A stretch of 64,000 nucleotides of DNA from CAZEAN01 sp964510225 (GCA_964510225.1 CAZEAN010000001.1:1-64000), one strand, 5' to 3'; positions 18,997 to 28,597 are shown, numbered from the stretch's first letter. Notes: a model not told the origin generated them from the sequence alone. Program-made: numbers and translations.

Positions 18997-21504
18997 ATGG
19001 GTAAGCTGCATCCGTGGTGCAAACTCGGTTTGGTCATGACCTTCACACTCCTGTCCAGCATCAGCTGGTGTTCAGAGGCCGATGCTCAACGGCGGGGTTT
19101 TCGAGGCGGTGGACGGGGTGCTGGTGCTCGTCCTTCGATCTCACGATCCGCCCGCCCTTCGATGTCCCGCGCTTCTCGTCCGTCGGTTTCCAGGCCTACC
19201 CAGCGCCCTTCGATTGGAGCGGGATCTCGACCGATCCAACGTCCCTCCCTTCCCCAATCGCGGCCCAGTACGCGGCCTTCGATCGGGCAATTTCGGCCTA
19301 ACCTTCCCACGTCTCGACCGAGTACAAGACCCTCGCTACCCTCGACTCGTCCGAACTTGCCCTCGACTCGTCCTAGTCGCCCTACTACACGACCTTCGAT
19401 CCCTTCGACGCGTCCTAGCTTCCCGACCAACAGACCAGGTCTTGGGCCTTCGACGCGTCCGACACCTCCAAGCTCGGGCAACCGTCCTTCGATCCGACCA
19501 AACTTACCGGAAGTCGGTACACGCCCTTCGATTCCGTCGACCCGTCCTTCGCTCCCTTCGACGCGTCCGAGTCTACCCTCAACGCGTCCGAGTTTACCCT
19601 CGACTCGTCCCAGCCCGCGTCCGCCTGGCTCAGGGAGCGGTAGTAATCGACCAGGACTCGGATCTGGCGATCGGCCTTCGATCCTTCCCGGTCGACCAGG
19701 GATCGGTAACCGTCCAGGCATCGGGATCGGAGGTGGAGGAGATCGACCAGGGATTGGGGATCGCCCTGTTACCCTTCCTGGATTCGGCGGTGGTAATCGA
19801 CCAGGGATCGGTGATGGCAACCGCCCTGGAATTGGCGACCGCCCTGGAATTGGCAATCGCCCTGGAATTGGCAATCGCCCTGGAATTGGCGATCGCCCTG
19901 GAATTGGCAATCGCCCTGGAATTGGCGATCGCCCTGGAATTGGCAATCGCCCTGGAATTGGCGATCGCCCTGGAATTGGCGATCGCCCTGGAATTGGCAA
20001 CCGCCCTGGAATTGGCGATCGCCCTGGAATTGGCAATCGTCCAGGCATCGGCGATCGTCCAGGCATTGGCAATCGCCCGAGCATCGGCGATCGTCCAGGC
20101 ATTGGCAATCGCCCGGGCATCGGAAATGGAAATCGTCCGATCATCGGTGGCGGCAATCGGCCGATTATTGGGTCAGGTAACAACCGTCCGATCATTGGCA
20201 GCGGCAATCGCCCCATCATTGGGTCGGGGAATCAGTCTACTGTCATTAACAATGTGATCAATCAAAACAACTTCAATCGGAACAACTTTGTATTCAATCG
20301 GCCAGGTTGGGGATTGGGTGGTTTTTCTCGCCGGGGCTGGCGTTCTTCCTGGTATTCAGGTTATGTCCCCCCACGATATCACGGCTGGTACAACGGATGT
20401 TGGAATAATCGCTGGGCAAACTACTGGTATGTCCCTCTCGTCTATGGTGCATCCTCTTGGACCTTCAATACACTCGGAAACTGGACTTCGGGATTCTATA
20501 ACGTCAGCTATGTCAATCCATATTACGTAGAGCCAACTGTAGTGGAGTCTCCCGTCTATGATTACTCTCAACCGATTGTCATCAATTCGTACGCGAGTGC
20601 GACGGTTCCAGCTCAATCAGATCAGGAATCGGCTCCGGCTCTCCAACAATCGGCCGAAACTTCGACGACTCCAGCGCAAGATCAGTCGTACCAGCTCTTT
20701 GACCAGGCCCGTACTAGTTTCGAAAATGGCGACGCCCGAGAGGCGTTAAGACTTATCGAGGCAGCATTAAAGCTAAACTCTGAAGATCCTGTCATCCATG
20801 AGTTCCATGCGCTTTGCTTCTTTGCACTTGGTGACTACAGTAGCGCGGCTGCGGTCTTGAACGCAATGCTTGCCGTCGCACCGGGGTGGGATTGGACGAC
20901 GATGATTGGCCTCTACGGTGACCAAGAATCTCGATATACCGAAGAACTCCGAAACCTTGAGAGCTTCGGGAAGACTCATCCAACCGACGCGGCCGCCCAT
21001 TTCGTCCTGGCTTACCATTATCTGATCCTCGGCTACGAGGATGCCGCCGTTGATGCGCTCCGTATCGTGACAGAGTCGGAGCCTGATGACGTCGTGGCGG
21101 CACGGATGCTTCAGGCGTTAACGGCTGAGGAGGATGAGGGCGGTGAGGGAGAGAACAAGTCGGACTCAGATGCTGAACTTTCAGAGCCAGGTGACGAAAC
21201 GAGCGTAGAGAGTGAGACGACGGATCTTGTTGGTCGATGGAAGTCGACCCCTGATGATCAGATCTCGATTGAGCTAGCGATTAGCGTAGATGGAAACTAC
21301 CGCTGGATCACAACTCCATCGACAGGTGAAGCTACCACACTAAGCGGTCAGTACACTGTTGAGGATCAAGTCTTGATCCTCAAGAATGACCAGGAAGGCG
21401 ATTTGGTTGGCCAGGTCTCCTCCCTTGGAACAGATCGATTCCGGTTCATTCCCGCGGGTGCACCACCGAGTGTTTCCGGCTTTCTCTTTGAGAGGTCGGA
21501 ATGA
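18997..21504 (+). CDS. Large secreted repeat protein with TPR region
   Basis: The start chosen is the ATG at 18997, because AAGGAGA (18984-18990) sits 6 bases upstream and a Sec signal (LGLVMTFTLLSSISW...ADA) follows directly; an upstream ATG at 18967 lacks an RBS. The protein has about 835 residues. Its parts in order are: an Arg/Gly and Ser/Arg/Pro-rich segment, many copies of LPSTRPS, a block of GNRPGI/GDRPGI hexapeptides, an Asn/Gln linker, a Trp/Tyr-rich stretch, two to three TPR-like helices (QLFDQARTSFENGDAREALR onward), an acidic linker and a small beta domain. It is probably a cell-surface or periplasmic scaffold. Partners are unknown. Confidence 0.8.
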   Translation: MGKLHPWCKLGLVMTFTLLSSISWCSEADAQRRGFRGGGRGAGARPSISRSARPSMSRASRPSVSRPTQRPSIGAGSRPIQRPSLPQSRPSTRPSIGQFRPNLPTSRPSTRPSLPSTRPNLPSTRPSRPTTRPSIPSTRPSFPTNRPGLGPSTRPTPPSSGNRPSIRPNLPEVGTRPSIPSTRPSLPSTRPSLPSTRPSLPSTRPSPRPPGSGSGSNRPGLGSGDRPSILPGRPGIGNRPGIGIGGGGDRPGIGDRPVTLPGFGGGNRPGIGDGNRPGIGDRPGIGNRPGIGNRPGIGDRPGIGNRPGIGDRPGIGNRPGIGDRPGIGDRPGIGNRPGIGDRPGIGNRPGIGDRPGIGNRPSIGDRPGIGNRPGIGNGNRPIIGGGNRPIIGSGNNRPIIGSGNRPIIGSGNQSTVINNVINQNNFNRNNFVFNRPGWGLGGFSRRGWRSSWYSGYVPPRYHGWYNGCWNNRWANYWYVPLVYGASSWTFNTLGNWTSGFYNVSYVNPYYVEPTVVESPVYDYSQPIVINSYASATVPAQSDQESAPALQQSAETSTTPAQDQSYQLFDQARTSFENGDAREALRLIEAALKLNSEDPVIHEFHALCFFALGDYSSAAAVLNAMLAVAPGWDWTTMIGLYGDQESRYTEELRNLESFGKTHPTDAAAHFVLAYHYLILGYEDAAVDALRIVTESEPDDVVAARMLQALTAEEDEGGEGENKSDSDAELSEPGDETSVESETTDLVGRWKSTPDDQISIELAISVDGNYRWITTPSTGEATTLSGQYTVEDQVLILKNDQEGDLVGQVSSLGTDRFRFIPAGAPPSVSGFLFERSE
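19800..20150 (+). repeat. 18/36-bp tandem repeat array inside the secreted repeat protein gene
   Basis: Near-identical 18-base units of the form GGCGATCGCCCTGGAATT and GGCAATCGCCCTGGAATT alternate from about 19,825, drifting to GGCAATCGTCCAGGCATC variants near the 3' end. The unit length is a multiple of three, so the array encodes a hexapeptide repeat (N/D-R-P-G-I-G). There are no unique spacers, so it is not a CRISPR. Confidence 0.9.
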
Positions 21505-21627
21505 GGCTGGGGTGAACCTCATCCCTCACGCTTGGTACAGACCAGCCCGCGTGATCCTCCCTCATATTCACCCAGCTTAGAAGTACCCATCTTAGCCGTT
21601 CCCTTCCAGCCAGAGCCGAGGATTTTG

Positions 21628-22737
21628 ATGCGGGACAAGTATACTGTCGCGATTATCGGTCGGACGAATCGTGGTGATTATGGACATGCGATGGATACGG
21701 CTTGGCTTGGAGTCCCTAATGTCGAGATCATCGCACTAGCGGATGAAAACGAAAAAGGCCGCTTCCGAGCTGCGGAACGGCTTGGCCTCTCTAGGTCACA
21801 GACCTATGTCGATTATCGACAAATGCTCGATGTGGCGAAGCCTAATATCGTTTCGATCGGTCCTCGCTGGCTCGATTGTCACCGAGCGATGGCAATTGCG
21901 GCGATCGAGAGAGGAATCCATGTCTATCTTGAGAAGCCATTCTGCCGTGATCTTACAGAAGCGGATGAGATTGCTCATGCCTGTGCCATGCGTCATGTCA
22001 AGCTCGTGATGGCGCACCCTACTCGGTACAGCCCTACACTCCAACGTGTCCGAACGCTTATCACAGAGGGTGCCATCGGGGAAGTCTTGGAGCTTCGTGG
22101 CAGGGGGAAGGAAGACCATCGGGGTGGTGGGGAAGACCTCTGGGTCCTCGGGACTCATGTGATGGATATGGTCTTGACGCTCGGCTACACGCCCGATTGG
22201 TGTTTTGCCAGTGTCCTCCAGAATGGAAGGCCAATCAGCCACGCTGATGTTGTCGAAGGGAACGAAGGAATTGGACCACTTGCAGGTGACGCGGTCCGTG
22301 CGTTGTATGGCCTCAGCGAAGGGATGACCTACTCGTTCCAATCGTACCGGGGTGCCGGCGGTCGCCCTTCTCGCTACGGACTCCAAATCTTTGGTTCTAA
22401 GGGAATAATCGAAATTCTCGAAGGGACGCTTCCCGCAGTCCACATTCTTCAAGATGCCAGTTGGTCGCCTGGTCGATCAGGAAGCGAGTGGTTATCGGTT
22501 AGCTCGGCCGGGATCAATCAGCCCGAGCCTCTGAAAGATTCGATGTATCGTGATCGACACCGACTCGCGATTCTCGATTTGCTGGAGAGTATTCAGGAGC
22601 AGCGTGAACCACAAGGTGGCGTGGAGGAGGCACGACGAGTGGTAGAAATGATCGCTGCGCCATTCGAATCGGCAAGGGTTGGCGGTCCCGTCACATTTCC
22701 GCTCGCCAACCGAACCAATCCCCTTCTCACGCTCTGA
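21628..22737 (+). CDS. Gfo/Idh/MocA-family oxidoreductase
   Basis: A 369-residue NAD(P)-dependent sugar or cyclitol dehydrogenase-like protein. The ATG at 21628 is preceded by GAGG at proper distance and leads straight into the Rossmann strand (YTVAIIGRTNRGDYGH). The glycine loop GRTNRGDYG departs from the usual GxGxxG. The EKP motif is present (HVYLEKPFCRDLTEADEI), followed by VKLVMAHPTRYSP and the C-terminal beta-sheet domain. No sugar operon surrounds it, so the substrate is unknown. Other family members in the window lie at 32674 and 36569. Confidence 0.85.
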   Translation: MRDKYTVAIIGRTNRGDYGHAMDTAWLGVPNVEIIALADENEKGRFRAAERLGLSRSQTYVDYRQMLDVAKPNIVSIGPRWLDCHRAMAIAAIERGIHVYLEKPFCRDLTEADEIAHACAMRHVKLVMAHPTRYSPTLQRVRTLITEGAIGEVLELRGRGKEDHRGGGEDLWVLGTHVMDMVLTLGYTPDWCFASVLQNGRPISHADVVEGNEGIGPLAGDAVRALYGLSEGMTYSFQSYRGAGGRPSRYGLQIFGSKGIIEILEGTLPAVHILQDASWSPGRSGSEWLSVSSAGINQPEPLKDSMYRDRHRLAILDLLESIQEQREPQGGVEEARRVVEMIAAPFESARVGGPVTFPLANRTNPLLTL

Positions 22738-22824
22738 CTTGATTCATCAAGGGGCTTCTGAATAGATCAAGGATCATTGTCCTGTCGCAACAACTTTCAA
22801 ATCTATCAACATCTTCGTAGCGTG

Positions 22825-23838
22825 CTAACTAATGGCCGAACGTTGCCAATCGACCGCATCCCTCAGTGTTTCGTCGAGTGGTCGGAATCGGACACCGAGC
22901 TCTCCTTCAAACTTGGCCGAGGAGTAACCTCCAGACCGACGTTCGGCGTACATGAATCGGACGGCCGCGAGGCTGAGAAGTGCCGGACGTCCCGTCAAGT
23001 GGTAACTCAGTTCACTCATCCGGGCGATGAAGAAAAGCAGAGAGTACGGTAGCGTACCCTTCGGTGCTGGTACTCCTGTGACACGTTCCATGGCGATACT
23101 TAGTTCCTGGAGGGTCACTGCATTCCCCGCAGCGAGATACTTTTCGCCCGAACGACCGTGGGCTGCTGCAGCAATACAACCTTGCGCAACATCACGCGCG
23201 TCAACCACAGGAAGCCTCGCCTCCATCATTCCAGGGAGTTTGCGACTGAGATAGTCCCTAATGATCTGGCCGGAACTTGTGGGACCCTCATCGTAAGGAC
23301 CAAACATCCAACCTGGAGCAATCAGTGAGATCTTTAGGCTGGGATCCTCCTCCAAGAACTCCAACACGACTTGATCACTGAGGATCTTACTCCGTCGATA
23401 GTCGTCTGCTTCCTCATGGGGATCGCTGGGGTTTGACTCGTCATGAATGACACCATCGGCCGGTCGGGCGATCGTTGCAACCGAACTAATGTGGACGATG
23501 TTACGCACACCACGATCACAAGCATGGTAGAGCAACGAGCGAGTCCCCTCCACATTAGTCGTCATAAGTGCATCGTGGTGTCGGCCGCCCTTGTAACTGT
23601 CGCGGAAGTAGGCGGCTGTGTGGTACAGGACATTGACACCTTCGAGGCGATCGGCAAAGGTATCGACGTTGGTGATGTCGCCAAGTATGACCTCGACTCC
23701 AGGCAGCTCACCAATCAATCGGCTGGCTTTCGAGGCCGATCGGGCGAGCCCAAGGACCTCGTCCCCCTGCTCTACTAATGCTCGGACCAAGTTGACACCG
23801 AGTAGACCCGTCGCTCCAGTGACAAACACCGTTGCCAT
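22825..23838 (-). CDS. NAD-dependent epimerase/dehydratase (extended SDR)
   Basis: A 337-residue extended short-chain dehydrogenase. The cofactor loop VTGATGLLGVNLVRAL (TGxxGxxG) is at residues 5-20, followed by an ADP-ribose site and NVEGTRSLLYHACDRGV. The active-site region reads DDYRRSKILSDQVV, giving Tyr-x3-Lys with an Arg-Ser insert, as in dihydroflavonol-4-reductase/hopanoid-HpnA-like members. It is third in a same-strand run after a PIG-L deacetylase and nagB (53-base gaps), so a role in sugar or lipid-sugar metabolism is possible, but the substrate is not evident. Confidence 0.85.
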   Translation of the reverse strand: MATVFVTGATGLLGVNLVRALVEQGDEVLGLARSASKASRLIGELPGVEVILGDITNVDTFADRLEGVNVLYHTAAYFRDSYKGGRHHDALMTTNVEGTRSLLYHACDRGVRNIVHISSVATIARPADGVIHDESNPSDPHEEADDYRRSKILSDQVVLEFLEEDPSLKISLIAPGWMFGPYDEGPTSSGQIIRDYLSRKLPGMMEARLPVVDARDVAQGCIAAAAHGRSGEKYLAAGNAVTLQELSIAMERVTGVPAPKGTLPYSLLFFIARMSELSYHLTGRPALLSLAAVRFMYAERRSGGYSSAKFEGELGVRFRPLDETLRDAVDWQRSAIS

Positions 23839-23890
23839 CAGCAGTCACTTCCTCGAAGCTAATTGTAGGGCGTCAAGAAACGGGTCGGGC

Positions 23891-24697
23891 CTACTCTTCT
23901 GTGAGGCCAGCGGCTGCGTCAATGTCGAGTAACCACGTTACCCGATTCCCTCCGCGTTGGAGGAGCGAAGCCGGGACCTTCGACGTCATCGGTTCGAGAA
24001 GTGATTTCTGCACCGCATCGGCTTTCTTCGTGCCGAACGCCAGGATGAGGAGCGACTTGGCAGCGAGGATGGTCTTGGTGCCGACCGTAATCGCGCGGGT
24101 TGGGACATGTTCGATTCCACCGAAGTCGTCAGCAGCGTCCTCGATCGTCGTCGGGTGTAGTTGGACTGCCCTTGTCGGTAGTTTAATCGCTTCCTCGACC
24201 GGAAGATCGATCGGTTCATTGAAAGCAACATGCCCGTTCCGGCCGATCCCAAGGAGTTGAAGATCGAGCCCACCGTCCCCTTTAATCCAACGGTCGTACA
24301 ACACTCCTACTTGTTCTAAGGCGGGTTCGGGTGTGGTTCCATCAGGGAGGTGCGTTTGATGTGGTGGAAGGTTAACTTTCGAAAATAGGTGGCGATTCAT
24401 GTAATACCGATAGCTCTGCGGATTGAGCGGAGAAATCGGATAATATTCATCGAGATTATAGGTGGTCACATCGGCGAACGAGACGTCTCCCTTCCGGTGG
24501 AGCTGGACCAGCCGCTTATAAACCGGGATCGGGGTGCTACCAGTCGCCAGTCCGAGGATCGCGCGGTCACGTTCCTCGACTGATTGCTTAATCGCTGCAA
24601 CTATTCGATCGGCAGCAACTTTGCAGGCGGTACCGGCGTCGTCGAAGATGTGGATCTCCGCCTTGCCGATCTTGAGCGACCGAATCGGGTCAGGCAT
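23891..24697 (-). CDS. nagB: Glucosamine-6-phosphate deaminase
   Basis: Converts glucosamine-6-phosphate to fructose-6-phosphate and ammonia in the cytosol. The 268-residue protein shows the substrate-phosphate loop LGLATGSTPIPVY (48-60), catalytic D83 in TTYNLDEYY and catalytic H156 in GIGRNGHVAFNEP. The length is typical. It lies between a PIG-L deacetylase gene upstream and an SDR gene downstream, all on the minus strand with 53-base gaps. The pair deacetylase plus NagB suggests use of N-acetylglucosamine-containing compounds. No nagA or kinase is present in the window. Confidence 0.92.
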   Translation of the reverse strand: MPDPIRSLKIGKAEIHIFDDAGTACKVAADRIVAAIKQSVEERDRAILGLATGSTPIPVYKRLVQLHRKGDVSFADVTTYNLDEYYPISPLNPQSYRYYMNRHLFSKVNLPPHQTHLPDGTTPEPALEQVGVLYDRWIKGDGGLDLQLLGIGRNGHVAFNEPIDLPVEEAIKLPTRAVQLHPTTIEDAADDFGGIEHVPTRAITVGTKTILAAKSLLILAFGTKKADAVQKSLLEPMTSKVPASLLQRGGNRVTWLLDIDAAAGLTEE

Positions 24698-24750
24698 CTT
24701 CAGTTCTGCTCCGGTAGTTGTTGAGATGAGTGGACCCGGGGGCTTTTAAC

Positions 24751-25755
24751 TTAGTTGATGCTGTCCACGATATCCGCAAGCGTTGGTGATTCTAGGTGTC
24801 CACCGACGATACCGAGCGCAATTTGAATCGGATCGGAAATCCGGAGATCCGCACGACTGGGCTGGTAGGTCTCGATCTGGAAAAGTTCGACTCCTGCTGG
24901 CTGGTCGACCCCTCGGGAACCACGACCAGAGGCAAGGCGATGCCCTTCCGACCACTCTCGGGTCAATGCCGAATAGGCACGTCCGAGCTGCATGCAGAAC
25001 TCGGTATAGTCGGTAAGTCGGACTTGAGAAGCGTGACAGTTAATCGCCCACTGTTTGTTTCGTTCCGCTTCTTCATTATAGGTGAAGAAGGCGTTGGGTT
25101 GAGGGAGTGGCCCCCAAGGGGTCCAGCCGCTCAAAACAAGCGTCTCAGTAAGCCCTGCGCCGATGAGACCGATTGCCGCGAACGCCCTGGTCATCCGATG
25201 AGCGCGGTGGGCGTCAGTTACCGGCGGCACAATCAATGCCCCTGGCTTGGTTTCCTCAAACCAGCAAACGATCTTCTCGATATCAGACGCAGTCGGTCGA
25301 TAACCCGGGCTCCGGTAGGCGTCGAGATCCCAGCAAACAGGCTCGGCGTTCAGGACGTCACACTCAAGCCGGAATTCCTTTTCACGAACGGTGACCTTTT
25401 TTTGGTGATTCAGCCAGGGAGCGTCAACGTTACGCTCACCGGCGAAGACGAGGACTTCAATCACGGGGAGTCCACGATCGACGGCAAATTCATGAAGTAA
25501 ACAAGCCGCCGTAATGGCACCATCGTCGGGATGGGGACACATCATCACGAGCGGGCGAGTCGCCGTTACTGCCTTCCGGAGCGGTTCACGGACGTCGACC
25601 AATTGGCCGTGGGAGCCGGTGGCATCAACGATCTTGAGCAAGTCCTCGAAGATCGGCTTCCAGCGACTGCATGTGGCAAGTTGTGTTGGCTCGGGTTGCA
25701 TCGATCGGCTCGCCAGGCTATCCGAGCCGGTACCACCGTCTCGGTCGGTGTTCAT
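24751..25755 (-). CDS. PIG-L/LmbE-family deacetylase
   Basis: A 334-residue zinc-dependent N-deacetylase-like protein. The metal and catalytic motif CPHPDDGA is at residues 73-80 (H75, D77, D78), and the second histidine pair appears in VTDAHRAHRM. The family removes acetyl groups from N-acetylglucosaminyl compounds (MshB, BshB, GlcNAc-PI, DacB). An N-terminal extension of about 65 residues precedes the fold. It is the first gene of the run deacetylase, nagB, SDR. I infer an amino-sugar or GlcNAc-conjugate substrate from the neighbour nagB, not from sequence. Confidence 0.85.
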   Translation of the reverse strand: MNTDRDGGTGSDSLASRSMQPEPTQLATCSRWKPIFEDLLKIVDATGSHGQLVDVREPLRKAVTATRPLVMMCPHPDDGAITAACLLHEFAVDRGLPVIEVLVFAGERNVDAPWLNHQKKVTVREKEFRLECDVLNAEPVCWDLDAYRSPGYRPTASDIEKIVCWFEETKPGALIVPPVTDAHRAHRMTRAFAAIGLIGAGLTETLVLSGWTPWGPLPQPNAFFTYNEEAERNKQWAINCHASQVRLTDYTEFCMQLGRAYSALTREWSEGHRLASGRGSRGVDQPAGVELFQIETYQPSRADLRISDPIQIALGIVGGHLESPTLADIVDSIN

Positions 25756-25828
25756 GAATGATTCACATAACGTACGACCAGGAATGAGACATTATCTAAC
25801 TTCATTCTGCGATGCAGTCGGCGACACG

Positions 25829-27334
25829 TCAACGCGCAGACCTGGGAGTCATCCCACTTAATGATTCCGACGAAGAGTGATCGGTCGCTTCTGGAGGGAT
25901 CGTTCTGCCGTGAGGGTCCGCGTTTGTTTGTTCGAGTGCCTCGGCCAAATCCGCCCTGAGCGATGGACCAATAAAATGCTCGAGCCGCTCGGCCGGTTCA
26001 TGCAAGTGGTCGTCTGGGAGGCTCAAGTGTTCACTCAAATACAATTCCCAGAGTCGATGAGCCCGGACTAACTGAGCCGCATCACCGCGACCCGATTCAG
26101 TGAGAGCGACGGTCCCTTGTTGCGGGTCGATCTGCAAGGCTCCTCGGTATGCCAAGAGTCGAAACGCAACGATCCCAATCAGAGGTCCTCCAAGGGAAGA
26201 AGCCCATCGTCGAGCGACCGAACTCGGGACCGCAGCGAGCGTCGGGCTCTCCTCTTCGGCCCGAAAAAGTCGCGCGAGGATGTCTTCAGACGCAATCCGA
26301 AGTGATAAGCTAGTCGTCTGGAGGAGCTTCCCAAGTAGACCGTGTCGAGGTCCGAAAAGTACAGCGGCACCAAATTGGACTCCAGCGATGACGGCCATCA
26401 TGCCTGCCGCACTCGCGTTAACGATAGACGCGCCAACGGTGCCGAACGCTGCCGCGTTCATCGCCACGCCAGCGGCAATTAGCATCATCGTTCCTAGACG
26501 ATCGGTAAGAAGGTGTGCCGTTGCAGCAGGAACAATGAGCATCGCCACGACGAGGATCGATCCTACCGCTTCAAATGCTCCGACCGTGACCCCCGCGACC
26601 ATCGCCATTAGCGCGTAGTGGATAATCGTCGCGTTCAGTCCGAGGGCGGTTGCAAGACCGGAGTCGAATGAAGCGAGCTTAAGTTCTTTCCAGAGCAAGC
26701 CCACAAAGAGCACTGTCAGCGCGGACACGAGCCCCAACGAGCCGACTGAGCGCGGGATCTCCCAGCCATTCACGGAGACGGTGTCGATCGTTGCGAGGAG
26801 CAGATTTCCCAAGAAAACACAATTCGCGTCGAGATCGACTCGGTCCGCCGCCGCTTGTTTCATCAAGATGACCCCGACCGCAAAGAGGGTCGTGAAGACA
26901 ACGCCCATACTTGAATCTTCAGAGACCCCTCCGAGTCCACTCAAAAACCGTGTCAGGAAAGCGGTGAGGATCCCGAGAGCCATCGCACCGATGATGATCC
27001 CGGGGCCAATGAGTTGACCGCTCACAAGGAAGGCGAGGACGATTCCGGGGAGCACCGCGTGGCTAATTGCATCACCCAGAAGGCTGAGTCGCCGCAAGAC
27101 GAGATAACATCCGAGAATCGCACAGGGGACGTTTGCCAGAATCCCAAGGATAATTGACCAACGATACAGCGGTCCTGCGAAGACGAGCGTCAGACCAACA
27201 GGAATGAGAATGAGAAGCACGAAGATCAAATGCTTAATCCGTGATCTCCACTTCTTTTTATTCTTCGCGTCTAAGGAATAATTCATTGCTTCAACGAGCC
27301 TGGTCGAAGGATGAGTTCCAGCGTCCTCGATCAA
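25829..27334 (-). CDS. Metal ABC transporter permease fused to DtxR-like domain (second permease)
   Basis: A 501-residue protein. Residues about 30-320 form an ABC-3-type permease of Mn/Zn/Fe importers (ATNVP-like start, then LGCYLVLRRLSLLGDAISHA, ALNATIIHYALMAMVAGVTV and VGSILVVAMLIVPAATAHLL). After the last helix (FGPRHGLLGKL) the protein continues with about 170 cytosolic residues. These contain a winged-helix-like region (ALQIDPQQGTVALTESG) and RAHRLWELYLSEHLSLPDDHLHEPAERLEHFI, the hallmark of the DtxR/MntR metal-sensing domain. It overlaps the first permease gene by 44 bases. The architecture recalls chlamydial YtgCR. Confidence 0.88.
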   Translation of the reverse strand: MIEDAGTHPSTRLVEAMNYSLDAKNKKKWRSRIKHLIFVLLILIPVGLTLVFAGPLYRWSIILGILANVPCAILGCYLVLRRLSLLGDAISHAVLPGIVLAFLVSGQLIGPGIIIGAMALGILTAFLTRFLSGLGGVSEDSSMGVVFTTLFAVGVILMKQAAADRVDLDANCVFLGNLLLATIDTVSVNGWEIPRSVGSLGLVSALTVLFVGLLWKELKLASFDSGLATALGLNATIIHYALMAMVAGVTVGAFEAVGSILVVAMLIVPAATAHLLTDRLGTMMLIAAGVAMNAAAFGTVGASIVNASAAGMMAVIAGVQFGAAVLFGPRHGLLGKLLQTTSLSLRIASEDILARLFRAEEESPTLAAVPSSVARRWASSLGGPLIGIVAFRLLAYRGALQIDPQQGTVALTESGRGDAAQLVRAHRLWELYLSEHLSLPDDHLHEPAERLEHFIGPSLRADLAEALEQTNADPHGRTIPPEATDHSSSESLSGMTPRSAR

Positions 27335-28550
27335 TCAGGCGATCCAAGAGCCGTTGACGTGCCTCCAAAGGCATTATTGCTTCGATTGATCCTTCAGCGA
27401 GGTCGGCGAGGCCCGAGGCACGGTCCGGTTCATCTTTCAGAAACTGTTCCCAGAGCCGGCTTGTCCGGGCAGCATCAGCCGCCTCGCGTTGGAGCCTGGG
27501 ATCCAATTCCATGATGCCATTTGCTTTCTCGATTAACGTGCCTTCACGTACCAATCGACTGATGAATCGAAGGAAGCGGGTCTTCTGTTCGGCAGAACGT
27601 AGCGACTCTGTGGCGGTTCTCCTGAAACGTGGCCAGGTGGATTCCGCGAGATCGAAAAGAAGCCTGAGTTGTTTCCGGTAGCTAACCGACCTCCGAAGAC
27701 GCCATTCGTCGAAGGTCCGATGGATGAAGCCTCGTCGTGGAGCAAACAGGACGGAGACGACGAAGAATCCCGACCCCACCAAGACGATCACGGGTCCCGT
27801 GGGCAAATCGGGATAAGTGGCGCTGAAGTGGGTTCCAATCAGTCCGATCGCCCCGCCGAAGATCGTCGCGAGGAGCAAGAGCAATTCGAGACGATCAGTC
27901 CAGTATCGTGCGGAGGCCGATGGGAGAATCAAGAGGGCAGCCATTAAGACCACACCAACCATCGGAAGCCCAAACACAACTGCGACTGCAATCAACCCCA
28001 TCAAGATGAGATCGAGAAGCAAGACAGGGAGTCCTTGAACGCGCCCGAAGTCAGGATCAAAGACGATTGTCTTGAACTCCTTATAGAAAGTCGCAATGAC
28101 AACTAAACTGAGGAGCGAAACCGAGCCCATCAAGATCACGTCTTGTCGGAGGATCCCCGCTGTCTTACCTAAGATGTAGGAATTGAGACCAGCTTTACTT
28201 CCGACGCCTTCTGTTCGTTGCACAATACTGCTGAGGACAATTCCCAAACCGAAGAAGACACTGAGGACGATTCCAATCGCGGCATCCTCCTTCACCCGAG
28301 TTGCGCTCCGGAGCCCGGCGATCACCATGACACCGATAACTCCCGAAACGAATGCTCCTGTAAGCAAGACAGGGAGACTACGTTCTCCGACAATGAGAAA
28401 CGCAAGACAGAGTCCCGGTAGCGCCGCGTGTGCAAGAGCATCACCTGTCAATGCCCGGCGTCGGAGGACTGCAAAGCTACCAACTAGTCCAGCGTTTGCT
28501 CCGAGCAAACAAGTTCCGAGTAAGACGACAAGTGTGTTATAGGGAATCAT
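27291..28550 (-). CDS. Metal ABC transporter permease with C-terminal DtxR-like extension (first permease)
   Basis: A 419-residue protein. Residues 1-270 are an ABC-3 permease (NAGLVGSFAVLRRRALTGDA, then HAALPGLCLAFLIVGE and ILPSASARYWTDRLELLLLL). A further tail of about 145 residues follows (from APRRGFIHRTF). In it, RTSRLWEQFLKDEPDRASGLADLAEGSIEAIM parallels the dimerisation/metal-binding helix segment of DtxR-type regulators (R...LWE.FL...). The tail is more divergent than in its partner permease. The gene follows the ATPase gene by 47 bases and its end overlaps the start of the second permease. Confidence 0.85.
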   Translation of the reverse strand: MIPYNTLVVLLGTCLLGANAGLVGSFAVLRRRALTGDALAHAALPGLCLAFLIVGERSLPVLLTGAFVSGVIGVMVIAGLRSATRVKEDAAIGIVLSVFFGLGIVLSSIVQRTEGVGSKAGLNSYILGKTAGILRQDVILMGSVSLLSLVVIATFYKEFKTIVFDPDFGRVQGLPVLLLDLILMGLIAVAVVFGLPMVGVVLMAALLILPSASARYWTDRLELLLLLATIFGGAIGLIGTHFSATYPDLPTGPVIVLVGSGFFVVSVLFAPRRGFIHRTFDEWRLRRSVSYRKQLRLLFDLAESTWPRFRRTATESLRSAEQKTRFLRFISRLVREGTLIEKANGIMELDPRLQREAADAARTSRLWEQFLKDEPDRASGLADLAEGSIEAIMPLEARQRLLDRLIDRGRWNSSFDQAR

Positions 28551-28597
28551 AGAAAGGTTCGGTGACGGTAAGCCGCGCTTGCTTTGGGCGATCGATC

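Noticed and set aside
19800..20150. Possible CRISPR array (36-bp period repeats)
   Set aside because: No unique spacers exist; the repeat is continuous, in frame and encodes a hexapeptide repeat in a secreted protein. No cas genes are near.
19082..20257. Long overlapping open frames on both strands (391 and 377 codons) across the repeat region
   Set aside because: They arise because the stop-free tandem repeats stay open in other frames. They have no RBS, signal or domain, while the third frame has a signal peptide and TPR continuation.
21796..22452. 218-codon minus-strand open frame inside the Gfo/Idh gene at 21628
   Set aside because: The plus-strand frame carries the NAD site, the EKP motif and full family length; the antisense reading has no domain.
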